This document shows positions 8,007-16,526 of a DNA stretch of 64,000 nt, piece by piece (the first letter of the stretch is position 1; each line of letters opens with the position of its first letter). The notes under the pieces were generated by a model. It searched no databases. It was not told where the DNA came from and saw only the letters and a list, made by a program, of their open reading frames with translations. This stretch comes from Burkholderiales bacterium (GTDB lineage Bacteria; Pseudomonadota; Gammaproteobacteria; Burkholderiales; JAHFRG01). A program made the translations under genes and the position numbers. The stretch spans positions 1 to 64,000 of the forward strand of contig DATIXX010000006.1 of the NCBI GenBank assembly GCA_035518095.1. Reading direction: 5' to 3'.

Positions 8007-8886
8007 AGCCCAAAGCTTTCAGCATCCGTATATTGTCTGCCCAGCCCTTTCTTACCCTCACCCAAACCTCCAGAAATACTTTGCCTCCGAATAATTTTTC
8101 CATGTCTACGCGAGCCTGCGTTGCGATCGTTTTCAGCTTCCCCCCTTTGGCCCCGATGATAATCGCCTTCTGGCTGGACTTGTCTACGATGATTGAAGCC
8201 TGAATGCGACGCAGATCAGGTTCTAATACAAAATCATCCACCATTACCGTAACTGCATACGGCACTTCTTCACCTAACGACCGGAAGATCTTCTCTCTTA
8301 TAAGTTCTGCAGCCATGAAGCGTTCGCTACAGTCGGTGATTTCATCAGCCGAATAGACCGGTGGGTTTTCCGGGAGAAACTCGCGCAGCGTCTGCAGTAA
8401 CTCGTTCAGTTGCAGGTTTTTCTTCGCACTTACAGGCACAATTGCAGCGAAACGGTGTTCCTTGGACACTTTTTCGATAAACGGCAATAATTTCTTTTTA
8501 TCGGTAAGCTTGTCGATTTTATTGATTACCAGCAATATCGGGCAGCCGGACATCAAATCCAAAGTCTGGCGCTCCGGACCGTTAAACTGCAAGGCATCAA
8601 CAACAAGCAGTACAGCATCCACGCCCTGAATGGTCTGCGCTACACAACGGTTCAGCGCCCGATTGAGAGCGTTGTTGTGTTGCAGTTGAAAGCCGGGGGT
8701 ATCGACAAATATATACTGAGTTTCGTCTTGGGTAAGGATGCCGGTTATTCGGTAACGCGTCGTTTGTGGTCTGCGCGACGTAATGCTGATTCGTTGCCCT
8801 ACCAGGCGGTTAAGCAACGTTGATTTACCGACATTGGGACGCCCGACAATGGCAATCATGCCGGTTCGAAAGGAAGTGCTTGCCAT
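7999..8886 (-). CDS. era: GTPase Era, 16S rRNA-binding
   Basis: Era binds the 3' end of 16S rRNA during 30S assembly. The G domain shows GRPNVGKSTLLN (G1), TPGFQ within DTPG (G3) and NKID (G4), followed by VSAKK (G5). The C-terminal KH domain has IIGAKGGKLKTIATQAR. The ATG at 8886 lies one base past the rnc stop codon and gives 295 residues (MASTSFRTGMIAIVGRPN). The longer frame adds 14 residues that overlap rnc and are not typical, so I reject it. Order rnc-era-recO is standard. Confidence 0.96.
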   Translation of the reverse strand: MASTSFRTGMIAIVGRPNVGKSTLLNRLVGQRISITSRRPQTTRYRITGILTQDETQYIFVDTPGFQLQHNNALNRALNRCVAQTIQGVDAVLLVVDALQFNGPERQTLDLMSGCPILLVINKIDKLTDKKKLLPFIEKVSKEHRFAAIVPVSAKKNLQLNELLQTLREFLPENPPVYSADEITDCSERFMAAELIREKIFRSLGEEVPYAVTVMVDDFVLEPDLRRIQASIIVDKSSQKAIIIGAKGGKLKTIATQARVDMEKLFGGKVFLEVWVRVRKGWADNIRMLKALGYE

Positions 8887-8887
8887 G

Positions 8888-9559
8888 CTATGCGGCGGCG
8901 GCGAGCCGATATGCCTGCCGGGCGGCATCCTGTTCAGCGCTTCGACGGCTGGTTCCCGATCCGAAAGCCCGGATTTTTAATTCCGGTATGAAGCATTCGA
9001 CTCGGAAAGACTGCTGATGCGCCTCGCCTTGCGTAGAGATTACACTGTATTGTGGCAGCGCAAGCTTTCTGCCCTGCAGTAATTCCTGCAGCATGGTTTT
9101 GGCATCCTTAGTCGGGTCATTCGGGTCGATTTCCTGCAGAAGCGGGCCGTACAATGCGTAGATAACCTCCTGCGCGCGTTCAAACCCGCCATCGAGGAAC
9201 ACTGCGGCAATCAACGCTTCCAAAGCGTCGGCAAGGATCGACGGGCGGCGGAAACCGTTGCTCTTGAGCTCGCCCTCGCCCAACAGCAATTGTTCTCCGA
9301 GTTTCAGGCGCTGCGCCAGTTCAAACAAAGTCTGCTGGTTGACCAGATTGGCGCGCAACCTGGAGAGTTCGCCTTCGTTCAGATTGGGGAAACGCTGGAA
9401 CAACGCGTATGCGATGATGCAGTTGAGAATGCTGTCCCCGAGATATTCCAATCGTTCGTTATGCGGAACGCCATAACTGCGGTGAGTTAAAGCCTGACGC
9501 AAGAGCTCCGGCTTGCCGAATGCATAGCCGAGCAGGTAAGAAACGCTTTGGCTATCCAT
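8888..9559 (-). CDS. rnc: Ribonuclease III
   Basis: Double-strand-specific endoribonuclease that processes rRNA precursors and regulates mRNAs. The 223-residue protein carries the RNase III signature [12 protein letters not shown] (about residues 34-45) and the second acidic motif [17 protein letters not shown]. The C-terminal double-stranded RNA-binding domain contains [18 protein letters not shown] and ends with [14 protein letters not shown]. It lies 14 bases after the DUF4845 gene and abuts era. Confidence 0.97.
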   Translation of the reverse strand: MDSQSVSYLLGYAFGKPELLRQALTHRSYGVPHNERLEYLGDSILNCIIAYALFQRFPNLNEGELSRLRANLVNQQTLFELAQRLKLGEQLLLGEGELKSNGFRRPSILADALEALIAAVFLDGGFERAQEVIYALYGPLLQEIDPNDPTKDAKTMLQELLQGRKLALPQYSVISTQGEAHQQSFRVECFIPELKIRAFGSGTSRRSAEQDAARQAYRLAAAA

Positions 9560-9573
9560 TTACTTTTAGCCAA

Positions 9574-9936
9574 TTATTTCCGTTTTGCGCTGGATGCCTG
9601 AAAGTCCATGCACGCGGAGAGGTTGCCAATAATTGGCACTTTTACCGGGTAATTTGCATCAAGCACCACCTCGTCGCCTTGCTTGACGATATCCAGATCC
9701 TGGCCGCTAACCGTCGTAATATTATCAATGAGCGCGTGCTTGTCGAATGCACCGCGAATTTCGCTCGGTGTGGCTGTGTCCAAGTCCAGATCTCTAGCTA
9801 CGCCGTCTATGGCTTTTTGCACATAGAAGTATTCAAGATAAGGAGGCAGCAGCTTGAACACGAGTAATGCTGCGAAAACTAAAACAACCGCCAATACCAG
9901 AAAGCCTAGAAAGGTTAAGCCGCGCTCCGGTTTCAT
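9574..9936 (-). CDS. DUF4845-family single-pass membrane protein
   Basis: A 120-residue protein of unknown function found between lepB and rnc in many beta- and gammaproteobacteria. It starts with a short basic N-terminus (MKPERG), then one transmembrane helix (LTFLGFLVLAVVLVFAALLVF, about residues 7-27), then a domain predicted to face the periplasm with the conserved-looking pattern YPVKVPIIGNLSACMDF near the C-terminus. Position suggests a link to protein export or RNase III expression, but nothing in the sequence gives a mechanism. Family name is from recall of this genomic context and pattern. Confidence 0.82.
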   Translation of the reverse strand: MKPERGLTFLGFLVLAVVLVFAALLVFKLLPPYLEYFYVQKAIDGVARDLDLDTATPSEIRGAFDKHALIDNITTVSGQDLDIVKQGDEVVLDANYPVKVPIIGNLSACMDFQASSAKRK

Positions 9937-9945
9937 ATCACCTCC

Positions 9946-10749
9946 TTATCTGATAGTTTTGCCGACGCGTTTCAGGTTATCAAAATTCCACCAGATCATG
10001 AACGCCTTGCCGATAATGTTCTGCTGCGGAACGAACCCCCAATAACGACTGTCGCTGCTGCTATCGCGATTGTCACCCAGCATGAAGTAATGCTCGCTTG
10101 GAACGGTACAGCTGAATCCTTCTTCATTGTAGACGCAATTCTGCCGGAACGGGAATTGCCTCACTCCTCCAAGCTGGATCGGCGGCACGCCGGGCTGAAT
10201 TAGGATTGCGTGCATATGACCGCCGAGATTCTCGGTCAAGCGTTCGGCCTCGACAAAATTTAAACCCGATTCGACGTAATCGTACTCGCCGTCAGGCAGC
10301 GTTTTCACTTCCGTTCCGTTAATCCACAATCTTTTATCGCGGTAAACGACCTTGTCGCCGGGCACTCCAACCACGCGCTTGATGTAATCCAAAGAGGGAT
10401 TTTCCGGGTAACGAAACACCATTACCTCACCACGTTGAGGCTGGTTGATATTCATGATCTTGACGTTGATGATCGGCAGGCGCAACCCGTAGGTATATTT
10501 GTTGACCAGGATAAAATCTCCAACCAGCAATGTGGGGATCATTGACCCGGATGGAATCTTGAAAGGCTCCACCACGAATGAACGCAACAGGAACACCACC
10601 AATATCACCGGGAAAAAACTTTTGGGATATTCCACCCACCACGGCTCAGGGGCTTTAGGGGCGCGTCTCGCCTTAAGCCAAAAATAGTCGATCAGCCCGA
10701 TAGCGCCGGTAATCACCAGGAGGACGAACATGAAAAGCGCAAAATTCAT
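9946..10749 (-). CDS. lepB: Signal peptidase I
   Basis: Membrane serine protease that cleaves signal peptides of exported preproteins. Two N-terminal hydrophobic segments (about residues 3-24 and 44-60) precede the catalytic Ser in PSGSM (S69). The general-base Lys is in DYIKRVVGVPGD (K124), and the GDNRDSSSDSRYWG box is near residue 230. Length 267 fits the family. Its ATG shares one base with the lepA stop (TAATG), so translation is probably coupled to LepA, as in E. coli lepA-lepB. Confidence 0.97.
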   Translation of the reverse strand: MNFALFMFVLLVITGAIGLIDYFWLKARRAPKAPEPWWVEYPKSFFPVILVVFLLRSFVVEPFKIPSGSMIPTLLVGDFILVNKYTYGLRLPIINVKIMNINQPQRGEVMVFRYPENPSLDYIKRVVGVPGDKVVYRDKRLWINGTEVKTLPDGEYDYVESGLNFVEAERLTENLGGHMHAILIQPGVPPIQLGGVRQFPFRQNCVYNEEGFSCTVPSEHYFMLGDNRDSSSDSRYWGFVPQQNIIGKAFMIWWNFDNLKRVGKTIR

Positions 10750-12539
10750 TACTTCTCCACTCCCAAAATCGCCAGAAAAGCGGCTTGGGGAATCTCAACG
10801 TTGCCAACCCGTTTCATGCGCTTCTTGCCCGCTTTCTGCTTTTCCAGCAATTTTCTCTTGCGCGTGACGTCTCCCCCATAGCATTTCGCCAGCACATTCT
10901 TGCGCAATGCCTTGACGGTTTCGCGGGCGATGATGTGCGAGCCGATAGCGGCTTGCACTGCGACATCGAACATCTGTCGCGGGATAAGTTCACGCATCTT
11001 TGCCGTCAGTTCGCGGCCCCGATATTGACTGGCCGAGCGGTGCACTATCAGCGACAACGCATCAACCCGGTCACCGTTAATTAAAATGTCCAGCTTGACC
11101 AGATCCGCATTGCGGAATTCCTTAAACTCGTAATCAAGCGAAGCGTAGCCGTGGCTTACCGATTTTAGCCTGTCAAAGAAATCCAGAACCACCTCATTGA
11201 GCGGCAACTCATAAGTCAGCATCACCTGACGGCCCATGTACTGCATGTTTTTTTGTACCCCGCGCTTTTCGACGCACAAGCTGATTACCGGGCCGACATA
11301 ATCCTGCGGCACGAAAATGGTGGCGCTAATAATGGGCTCGCGTATTTCATCGATTTTTACCGGGTCGGGCATTTTGGAAGGATTTTCGATTTCCATGACC
11401 TCGCCGTTGCCCAACAGCACTTGATATACCACTGTAGGTGCAGTAGTTATCAACTCCATTCCGTACTCTCGCTCCAGTCTTTCCTGCACGATCTCCAGGT
11501 GCAGCAAACCTAGAAAGCCGCAGCGGAATCCGAACCCCAAGGCTTGGGAGGTCTCGGGTTCGTAGTGGAGCGAAGCATCGTTGAGCTGCAGCTTTTCCAG
11601 CGCGTCGCGCAGCGCATCATACTCGTTTGAATCCACCGGGAACAGACCCGCAAAAACCTGCGGCTTTATTTCTTTAAATCCGGGCAACGCCTGCTGCGCC
11701 GGATTGCCGGCAAGCGTAATCGTATCGCCGACCTTTGCAACTTTGAGTTCCTTGATACCGGCGATGACAAATCCAACTTCTCCGGCCGATAGTGAATCCT
11801 TAAGCCTCGCTTTCGGGGTAAACACGCCTACCTGCTCACACAAGTGGCACACTTGCGTGGACATCAGCAAGATTCTGTCCTTTGGCTTGAGCACCCCGTC
11901 CACGACGCGCACCAAAATCGCTACCCCGACATAATTGTCGAACCAGGAATCTATGATCAGCGCCTTGAGCGGTAAGTTTGCATTGCCTTTGGGGGGCGGT
12001 ATGCGGCGGATCACCGCTTCCAGGACATCTTCAACGCCTTGACCGGTCTTGGCGCTCACTTGAACCGCGTCCTTCGCAGAAATGCCGATGACGTCCTCAA
12101 TCTCCTCGATGACGCGGGCCGGTTCGGCGGATGGCAGATCGATCTTGTTCAAAACCGGCACAACTTCCACCCCCTGCTCTATCGCTTTATAGCAATTTGC
12201 CACGGTTTGGGCTTCGACCCCTTGCGAGGCATCCACAACCAGCAACGCTCCTTCGCACGCGGCAAGGGAGCGTGAAACCTCGTACGAAAAATCCACATGG
12301 CCCGGGGTATCGATTAAGTTTAAGAGATAATTTTGGCCGTCGCGCGCGCGATAATTGAGCGCTGCGGTTTGCGCCTTGATAGTTATTCCACGCTCGCGCT
12401 CCAACTCCATTGAGTCCAGCACCTGTGGGCCCATTTCTCGTTCCGTCAAACCTCCACATAAGTGGATGAAGCGGTCGGCAAGAGTGGATTTACCATGATC
12501 AATGTGAGCAATAATGGAAAAATTGCGAATGTGATTCAT
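10749..12539 (-). CDS. lepA: Elongation factor 4 (LepA)
   Basis: Ribosome-associated GTPase of translation, linked to initiation or back-translocation. The 596-residue protein begins [20 protein letters not shown] (G1), has DTPGHVDF (G3) and NKIDLP (G4), EF-G-like domains III and V, and a C-terminal domain with [17 protein letters not shown], diagnostic of LepA. The start is fixed by homology but has no Shine-Dalgarno sequence. The ATG lies 5 bases after the T-run of a terminator-like hairpin and inside the palindrome GATTCATGAATC. Confidence 0.97.
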   Translation of the reverse strand: MNHIRNFSIIAHIDHGKSTLADRFIHLCGGLTEREMGPQVLDSMELERERGITIKAQTAALNYRARDGQNYLLNLIDTPGHVDFSYEVSRSLAACEGALLVVDASQGVEAQTVANCYKAIEQGVEVVPVLNKIDLPSAEPARVIEEIEDVIGISAKDAVQVSAKTGQGVEDVLEAVIRRIPPPKGNANLPLKALIIDSWFDNYVGVAILVRVVDGVLKPKDRILLMSTQVCHLCEQVGVFTPKARLKDSLSAGEVGFVIAGIKELKVAKVGDTITLAGNPAQQALPGFKEIKPQVFAGLFPVDSNEYDALRDALEKLQLNDASLHYEPETSQALGFGFRCGFLGLLHLEIVQERLEREYGMELITTAPTVVYQVLLGNGEVMEIENPSKMPDPVKIDEIREPIISATIFVPQDYVGPVISLCVEKRGVQKNMQYMGRQVMLTYELPLNEVVLDFFDRLKSVSHGYASLDYEFKEFRNADLVKLDILINGDRVDALSLIVHRSASQYRGRELTAKMRELIPRQMFDVAVQAAIGSHIIARETVKALRKNVLAKCYGGDVTRKRKLLEKQKAGKKRMKRVGNVEIPQAAFLAILGVEK

Positions 12540-12544
12540 GAATC

Positions 12545-12570
12545 AAAAAAAGGCACTGAAGTGCCCTTTG
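12545..12570 (-). terminator. Rho-independent terminator-like hairpin between degP and lepA
   Basis: On the reverse strand AAAGGGCAC-TTCA-GTGCC is followed by seven T residues. The core stem GGCAC/GTGCC is perfect, and the A-tract and T-tract can extend it. It ends the degP transcript, but its T-run stops only a few bases before the lepA ATG. It could therefore also act as an attenuator or leader structure for lepA. Confidence 0.8.
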
Positions 12571-12706
12571 CCGTAGGCGGATTGAAATCCAGAATATTTC
12601 GAGGATGCTGTGTGAGCATCAAAGCTGAGGCTCACCCTTGGCGACTAACATGTCGTTAGCCGGCAGTATCGTCCGCTCGTCGTGTGCAAATAATATATGG
12701 CCGCTT

Positions 12707-14080
12707 TCAATTCTCATTGGTACGCAGCGGAATGTACAAGGCGTTGTCGCCTCGTCGCACCAGCAATGCAATAGCACGCCCTTTCCCCAGCTTATTGAGC
12801 AGTTGGGTGAACTGCTCGACCGACTTAACGTCTTGGTTATTTACAGCCAGAATTATATCGCCGCGTCGTATTCCGGCACGCGCAGCGGCACCCTGTACAT
12901 CCTCAACCAGTATTCCGCCGCGTATTCCTAACGCGGTACGCTGGTCAGCGGTTAAATCGCTCAAAGCCATTCCCAGATGACTTTCCGGTGCCTTGCCGCG
13001 TTTGCCCGGGTGCTGTGCCACATTTTCTTCAGGCGGGAGTTCGCCAACCGTCAATGTTACATCCTTGGTCGCTCCCTTGCGCCATATTTCCACCGTTACT
13101 TTGGATCCCGGTTTCGTCGAACCAACGATTCGCGGTAGATCAGCCGAACTTTCGACTGTCTTGTTATCGAATTTGAGTATCACGTCGCTGGGCTCGAGTC
13201 CCGCCTTGTCGGCTGGGCCTCCTTTTTCTACGGAGTTTATAAGCGCGCCCACCGGCTTGCTCAATCCGAAGGATTCCGCGAGTTCCTTAGTAACTTCCTG
13301 AATCACCACACCGATACGGCCGCGACTGACCTTGCCGGTGGTACGCAATTGCTCGGTAACTTCCATCGCAACATCGATCGGTATGGCAAAAGACAAACCC
13401 ATAAAGCCGCCGGTGCGGCTATAAATTTGCGAGTTGATGCCTACGACTTCGCCTTTCATATTAAACAACGGCCCGCCGGAGTTTCCGGGGTTGATCGCGA
13501 CGTCGGTCTGGATGAACGGAACGAAGCGCTCCTGGGGCAGGGAACGGCCTTTGGCGCTTACTATACCTGCGGTGACGCTGTTCTCGAAGCCGAATGGCGA
13601 GCCGATAGCGACCACCCATTCCCCAACTTTAAGCGCCGCCGGGTTGCCCATGGTAACTTTCGGCAATCCGGTCGCGTCGATTTTGAGTAACGCGACATCA
13701 GTACGGGCGTCACTGCCGATGACTTTGGCTTTGAATTCCCGTTTGTCGGTCAATTTAACTGTCACCTCATCCGCATCGGCCACCACGTGCGCGTTGGTAA
13801 GGATATAACCGTCCGAACTGATGATAAAGCCGGAGCCGAGGGATTTTGATTCAAACTCGTGCGGTATCGGAGGACCAAATCGCTTGAAAAACTCATAGAA
13901 CGGATCATTTTCGGAAAAAGGCGGCATACCCTGCTCGGCCTGCACGGTTTGGGTGGTACTGACATTGACAACGGACGGCCCTTGCTTCTCCGCCAATTCG
14001 GTGAAGTCGGGCAATTCCTTGGCTAAAACAGGCGCGACAAGCCAAATAGAAAAGGCAAACGCTAACAGCAGTTTCTGCAT
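12707..14080 (-). CDS. degP: Periplasmic serine protease/chaperone Do (DegP/MucD)
   Basis: Degrades or refolds misfolded envelope proteins. A signal peptide (cleavage near VLA-KE, about residue 20) is followed by a trypsin-like domain with H98 in LTNAHVV, D128 in RTDVALL and S201 in NPGNSGGPL. Two PDZ domains follow, at about residues 270-350 and 375-455. The 457-residue length fits the Do family. It is the fourth gene after rpoE, rseA and rseB, as in the mucD position of Pseudomonas. It has its own likely promoter in the 100-base gap after rseB and a GAGGAAGGA Shine-Dalgarno 9 bases before the ATG. Confidence 0.95.
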   Translation of the reverse strand: MQKLLLAFAFSIWLVAPVLAKELPDFTELAEKQGPSVVNVSTTQTVQAEQGMPPFSENDPFYEFFKRFGPPIPHEFESKSLGSGFIISSDGYILTNAHVVADADEVTVKLTDKREFKAKVIGSDARTDVALLKIDATGLPKVTMGNPAALKVGEWVVAIGSPFGFENSVTAGIVSAKGRSLPQERFVPFIQTDVAINPGNSGGPLFNMKGEVVGINSQIYSRTGGFMGLSFAIPIDVAMEVTEQLRTTGKVSRGRIGVVIQEVTKELAESFGLSKPVGALINSVEKGGPADKAGLEPSDVILKFDNKTVESSADLPRIVGSTKPGSKVTVEIWRKGATKDVTLTVGELPPEENVAQHPGKRGKAPESHLGMALSDLTADQRTALGIRGGILVEDVQGAAARAGIRRGDIILAVNNQDVKSVEQFTQLLNKLGKGRAIALLVRRGDNALYIPLRTNEN

Positions 14081-14130
14081 TGATTGACGTCCTTCCTCAT
14101 GAAACGATACCTCGACACAACAAGGGGAGA

Positions 14131-14160
14131 ATTATAGAGTAATTCTAGAAAAGAAAAACA
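14131..14160 (-). promoter_or_regulatory. Probable degP promoter with palindrome over the -10
   Basis: On the reverse strand there is a perfect TATAAT (14136-14131) and a weak TGTTTT -35 (14160-14155) with an 18-base spacer. An inverted repeat, AGAATTA-(5)-TAATTCT at 14128-14146, overlaps the -10 and would be a natural binding site for a regulator. I found no good sigma-E motif directly upstream of degP. Confidence 0.5.
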
Positions 14161-14180
14161 GCTATGTATTTTTTGGACTT

Positions 14181-15155
14181 TTATTTACCGGTGAAGTATA
14201 CGGAATTTCCCAATTCCATAACCGTCATCATCGGGACCTCACCCAGCACCGTTACTTGGTAATTTTCATCCACGGGTGTGGTATAGATATTTAGCGCACC
14301 GCGTTTGGCCACGCCTTTCATCGGCTTGACTCCTGAAGCAAGCGGCTCAATGAATATCGACACCGCCGCGAGTCCGTCAGAGTAAACGATGTGTGAAATG
14401 GGCGCGGGTTTACCGCTTATCACACGCTTGGTTTCCAGGATTTTCTTGAATCCCGCGAGCGGGCTTCTGACAGCCCAGCCGGTTTCAGTGGAGGCCGGCT
14501 CAGACTGTCCGGAGAGATCATAATGCCATCCCGCGCTCTTGACCGGATATTGCGGTTTAAGCATTTCCGGATCGATCGGCCCGCCTATTTGCAGCTGGGT
14601 AAATTCCATCTGTTCCACAACTTCGTTTTTTTCGTCCAGCATACTGGCTTTAAGCAAAAGCCCTGAATTGCTTTCGGCCCAAAGACGATGTCCGTAACGC
14701 AAACCATCCTTAGGTTCGAGCCGCAATGTCTGGCAATCGAAACCAGCGATGCGCTCATGGTCACCCATCTTGATAAGATAACTTTCACTTAGGTTGTTGA
14801 GCTCCTCCGGAAGCAACGCAGGAAAGGGTTTCCTTTGAATTCGCTTTTCGACTTTTACGGTCTTGGTGCTGGGAAGAAAACACTGCACTTCGTCATTATT
14901 GCGAACAATCTCACGCGGCACACCGTTTAGGATTTCAAGTTTCTCGTGCTCGCCGGTACTGTCCACCGCGTGCACAATCTGAGATGTTTCCACGTGGCTG
15001 CCATATTGATAAATGAAAGTGCCGCTGTAATTAAGCTCGTGTGCGGCGGTCGCGATTTTTTGCAACCAGGTGATTCCGTCGCTAGGCGGCGCCGGAGTTT
15101 CTGCCAACAGGATCGCTGGCCAGGCGAACAACAAGCCAACCAGCCAGATTTTCAT
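14181..15155 (-). CDS. rseB: Sigma-E negative regulator RseB/MucB
   Basis: Periplasmic protein that binds the periplasmic part of RseA and protects it from proteolysis until lipoprotein or LPS signals accumulate. The 324-residue protein has a signal peptide (MKIWLVGLLFAWPAILLAETP), then the LolA-like RseB fold with SGTFIYQYGSHVETSQIVH (about residues 43-61) and a C-terminal domain (HIVYSDGLAAVSIFIEP). Its start overlaps the rseA stop as ATGA. Family length and position between rseA and degP support the call. Confidence 0.94.
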   Translation of the reverse strand: MKIWLVGLLFAWPAILLAETPAPPSDGITWLQKIATAAHELNYSGTFIYQYGSHVETSQIVHAVDSTGEHEKLEILNGVPREIVRNNDEVQCFLPSTKTVKVEKRIQRKPFPALLPEELNNLSESYLIKMGDHERIAGFDCQTLRLEPKDGLRYGHRLWAESNSGLLLKASMLDEKNEVVEQMEFTQLQIGGPIDPEMLKPQYPVKSAGWHYDLSGQSEPASTETGWAVRSPLAGFKKILETKRVISGKPAPISHIVYSDGLAAVSIFIEPLASGVKPMKGVAKRGALNIYTTPVDENYQVTVLGEVPMMTVMELGNSVYFTGK

Positions 15156-15670
15156 CGATTCGCTTCCTCACCGCCGTCCGAGACTGTGCGTATGTAAGGC
15201 GCTACGCCCTGCATAGTTGTACTGGGCGAAAATTCCTGGTGGGCAAGCAAATATTCTCTGGTTGTGCTGTTGAAGGGATATCTGGGAAGGCTGGCGAGCA
15301 TGGCTGCATTGGATTGCACGGTGGCTGCTATCTTATCTTCTTTGACTTTGTCGGCATTGCCTTGCAGTACAACCCAAGCCACCGCGGCTACTGCGGCCAA
15401 CGACGCGGCGGCGGACAACGCGGCGATTTTAGTTCTTGTCCGCATCGGCCTTCGAGGAGCGAGGATGGCCGGTTCCAGGGCCAATTTGTCCCTAAAGCCT
15501 TCACTGAGATTGAGTGTGATAATGCCGGTCTGTCTCATCACATCACCAATTAGGTGGTAATCAAGCCAGGCGTCGCGCATTTCTTTGTTCCGTTTCAGTT
15601 CGGCGAGTACAGCCTTTGCGGCGTCCGGTTCCAGTTCGCCATCCATAAAAGCCGATAAATCGTATTTCAT
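15152..15670 (-). CDS. rseA: Anti-sigma-E factor RseA/MucA
   Basis: Single-pass membrane protein that holds RpoE inactive. The cytoplasmic N-terminus has the anti-sigma motif LSAFMDGELEPDAA (about residues 5-18) and WLDYHLIGDVMR. A transmembrane helix follows the basic stretch RRPMRTRTK (about residues 80-102), and a periplasmic tail carries the RseB-binding region and the site where proteolysis would start. The ATG at 15670 is preferred because AGAGG lies 8 bases before it. A GTG three codons upstream would overlap rpoE. RseP, the intramembrane protease expected to cut it, is encoded at about 30 kb. Confidence 0.92.
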   Translation of the reverse strand: MKYDLSAFMDGELEPDAAKAVLAELKRNKEMRDAWLDYHLIGDVMRQTGIITLNLSEGFRDKLALEPAILAPRRPMRTRTKIAALSAAASLAAVAAVAWVVLQGNADKVKEDKIAATVQSNAAMLASLPRYPFNSTTREYLLAHQEFSPSTTMQGVAPYIRTVSDGGEEANR

Positions 15671-15672
15671 AA

Positions 15673-16272
15673 TCACCACCTCTTGTCTTTACTGGTGCCA
15701 AGCATTGGTCGAAGTTTCTCGGCTATCGCTTCGCGCGCCCGGAAAATCCTTGAACGTACTGTGCCGATTGGGCAACCCATTATTGTTGCAATGTCCTCGT
15801 AGCTCAATCCTTCAATTTCACGCAGCGTAATCGCCGTTCTCAGCTCGCCAGGTAGATTCTGCAGTGTCTGATTCACTGTTTTGGCTATCTGCTTGCTCAT
15901 CAATTCATTCTCGGGCGTGTTCACATCCTTCAGTTGCTCCCCATCTTCAAACATCTCAGCCTCCGCCACGTCAAACTCCGTGGTGGTGGGCGCTCGGCGT
16001 CCCATTGCCACCAAGTAGTTCTTGGCTGTATTAATGCCGATCCGATACAGCCAGGTATAAAACGCACTCTCGCCCCGGAACGAGGGCAAAGCCCGGTACG
16101 CCTTTATAAACGCTTCTTGCGTGACGTCCTCTATTTCTGTTGCATCACGTATGAAGCGGGACAACAGCCTACCGAGTTTGCGCTGGTATTTGATTACCAG
16201 CAGCTCGAAGGCGTGCTTGTCCCCGTGTTGTGCGCGTTCAACCAGCTGCTGGTCGATTTCACGATCACCCAT
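15673..16272 (-). CDS. rpoE: RNA polymerase sigma-E factor (RpoE/AlgU)
   Basis: Extracytoplasmic-function sigma factor for envelope stress. The 199-residue protein has region 2 ([16 protein letters not shown], then [20 protein letters not shown]) and region 4 ([41 protein letters not shown]). It heads an rpoE-rseA-rseB-degP operon and has both a sigma-70-like and a sigma-E-like promoter upstream, consistent with autoregulation. It is divergent from nadB, as in E. coli. Confidence 0.97.
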   Translation of the reverse strand: MGDREIDQQLVERAQHGDKHAFELLVIKYQRKLGRLLSRFIRDATEIEDVTQEAFIKAYRALPSFRGESAFYTWLYRIGINTAKNYLVAMGRRAPTTTEFDVAEAEMFEDGEQLKDVNTPENELMSKQIAKTVNQTLQNLPGELRTAITLREIEGLSYEDIATIMGCPIGTVRSRIFRAREAIAEKLRPMLGTSKDKRW

Positions 16273-16351
16273 GTGCAGCGATTCATTCCCTGGATACTGC
16301 TCGTTATAATTGCAGAGCTTCAGCCAGTCAGCAATTCCCGGACAGCGGGCT

Positions 16352-16379
16352 AGTATACCCTAGTTCAGCTGTCTCTCAA
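16352..16379 (-). promoter_or_regulatory. rpoE proximal sigma-70-type promoter
   Basis: On the reverse strand TTGAGA (16379-16374) and TATACT (16357-16352) are separated by 16 bases, about 80 bases upstream of the rpoE start. Such a promoter would supply basal rpoE expression. It lies inside the leader of the sigma-E-like promoter further upstream. Confidence 0.6.
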
Positions 16380-16405
16380 GAATGCGCGCACCAACACATA
16401 GCACT

Positions 16406-16432
16406 CCAGACAGCACCAGTTTTTAATAGTTC
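16406..16432 (-). promoter_or_regulatory. rpoE distal autoregulatory sigma-E promoter
   Basis: The reverse strand reads GAACTA (16432-16427), 16 bases, then TCTGG (16410-16406). This closely matches the GAACTT-N16-TCTGA pattern known for RpoE/AlgU promoters. Its location about 134 bases upstream of rpoE is where autoregulatory promoters of rpoE operons are found. Confidence 0.6.
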
Positions 16433-16450
16433 ATTCGGGATTGACGTTAT

Positions 16451-16479
16451 TTCGGCTCCGGTATGGCTGCGCCTACAAT
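16451..16479 (+). promoter_or_regulatory. Possible nadB promoter
   Basis: TTCGGC (16451-16456) and TACAAT (16474-16479) are separated by 17 bases, about 48 bases before the chosen nadB start. The -10 is good, the -35 poor. The whole 254-base rpoE/nadB interval thus holds promoters for both directions and no gene that I can support. Confidence 0.35.
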
Positions 16480-16526
16480 GTACCTCTGTTACTATGATCC
16501 CGAGCCCAGAGAAACGAGGAGCGAAA

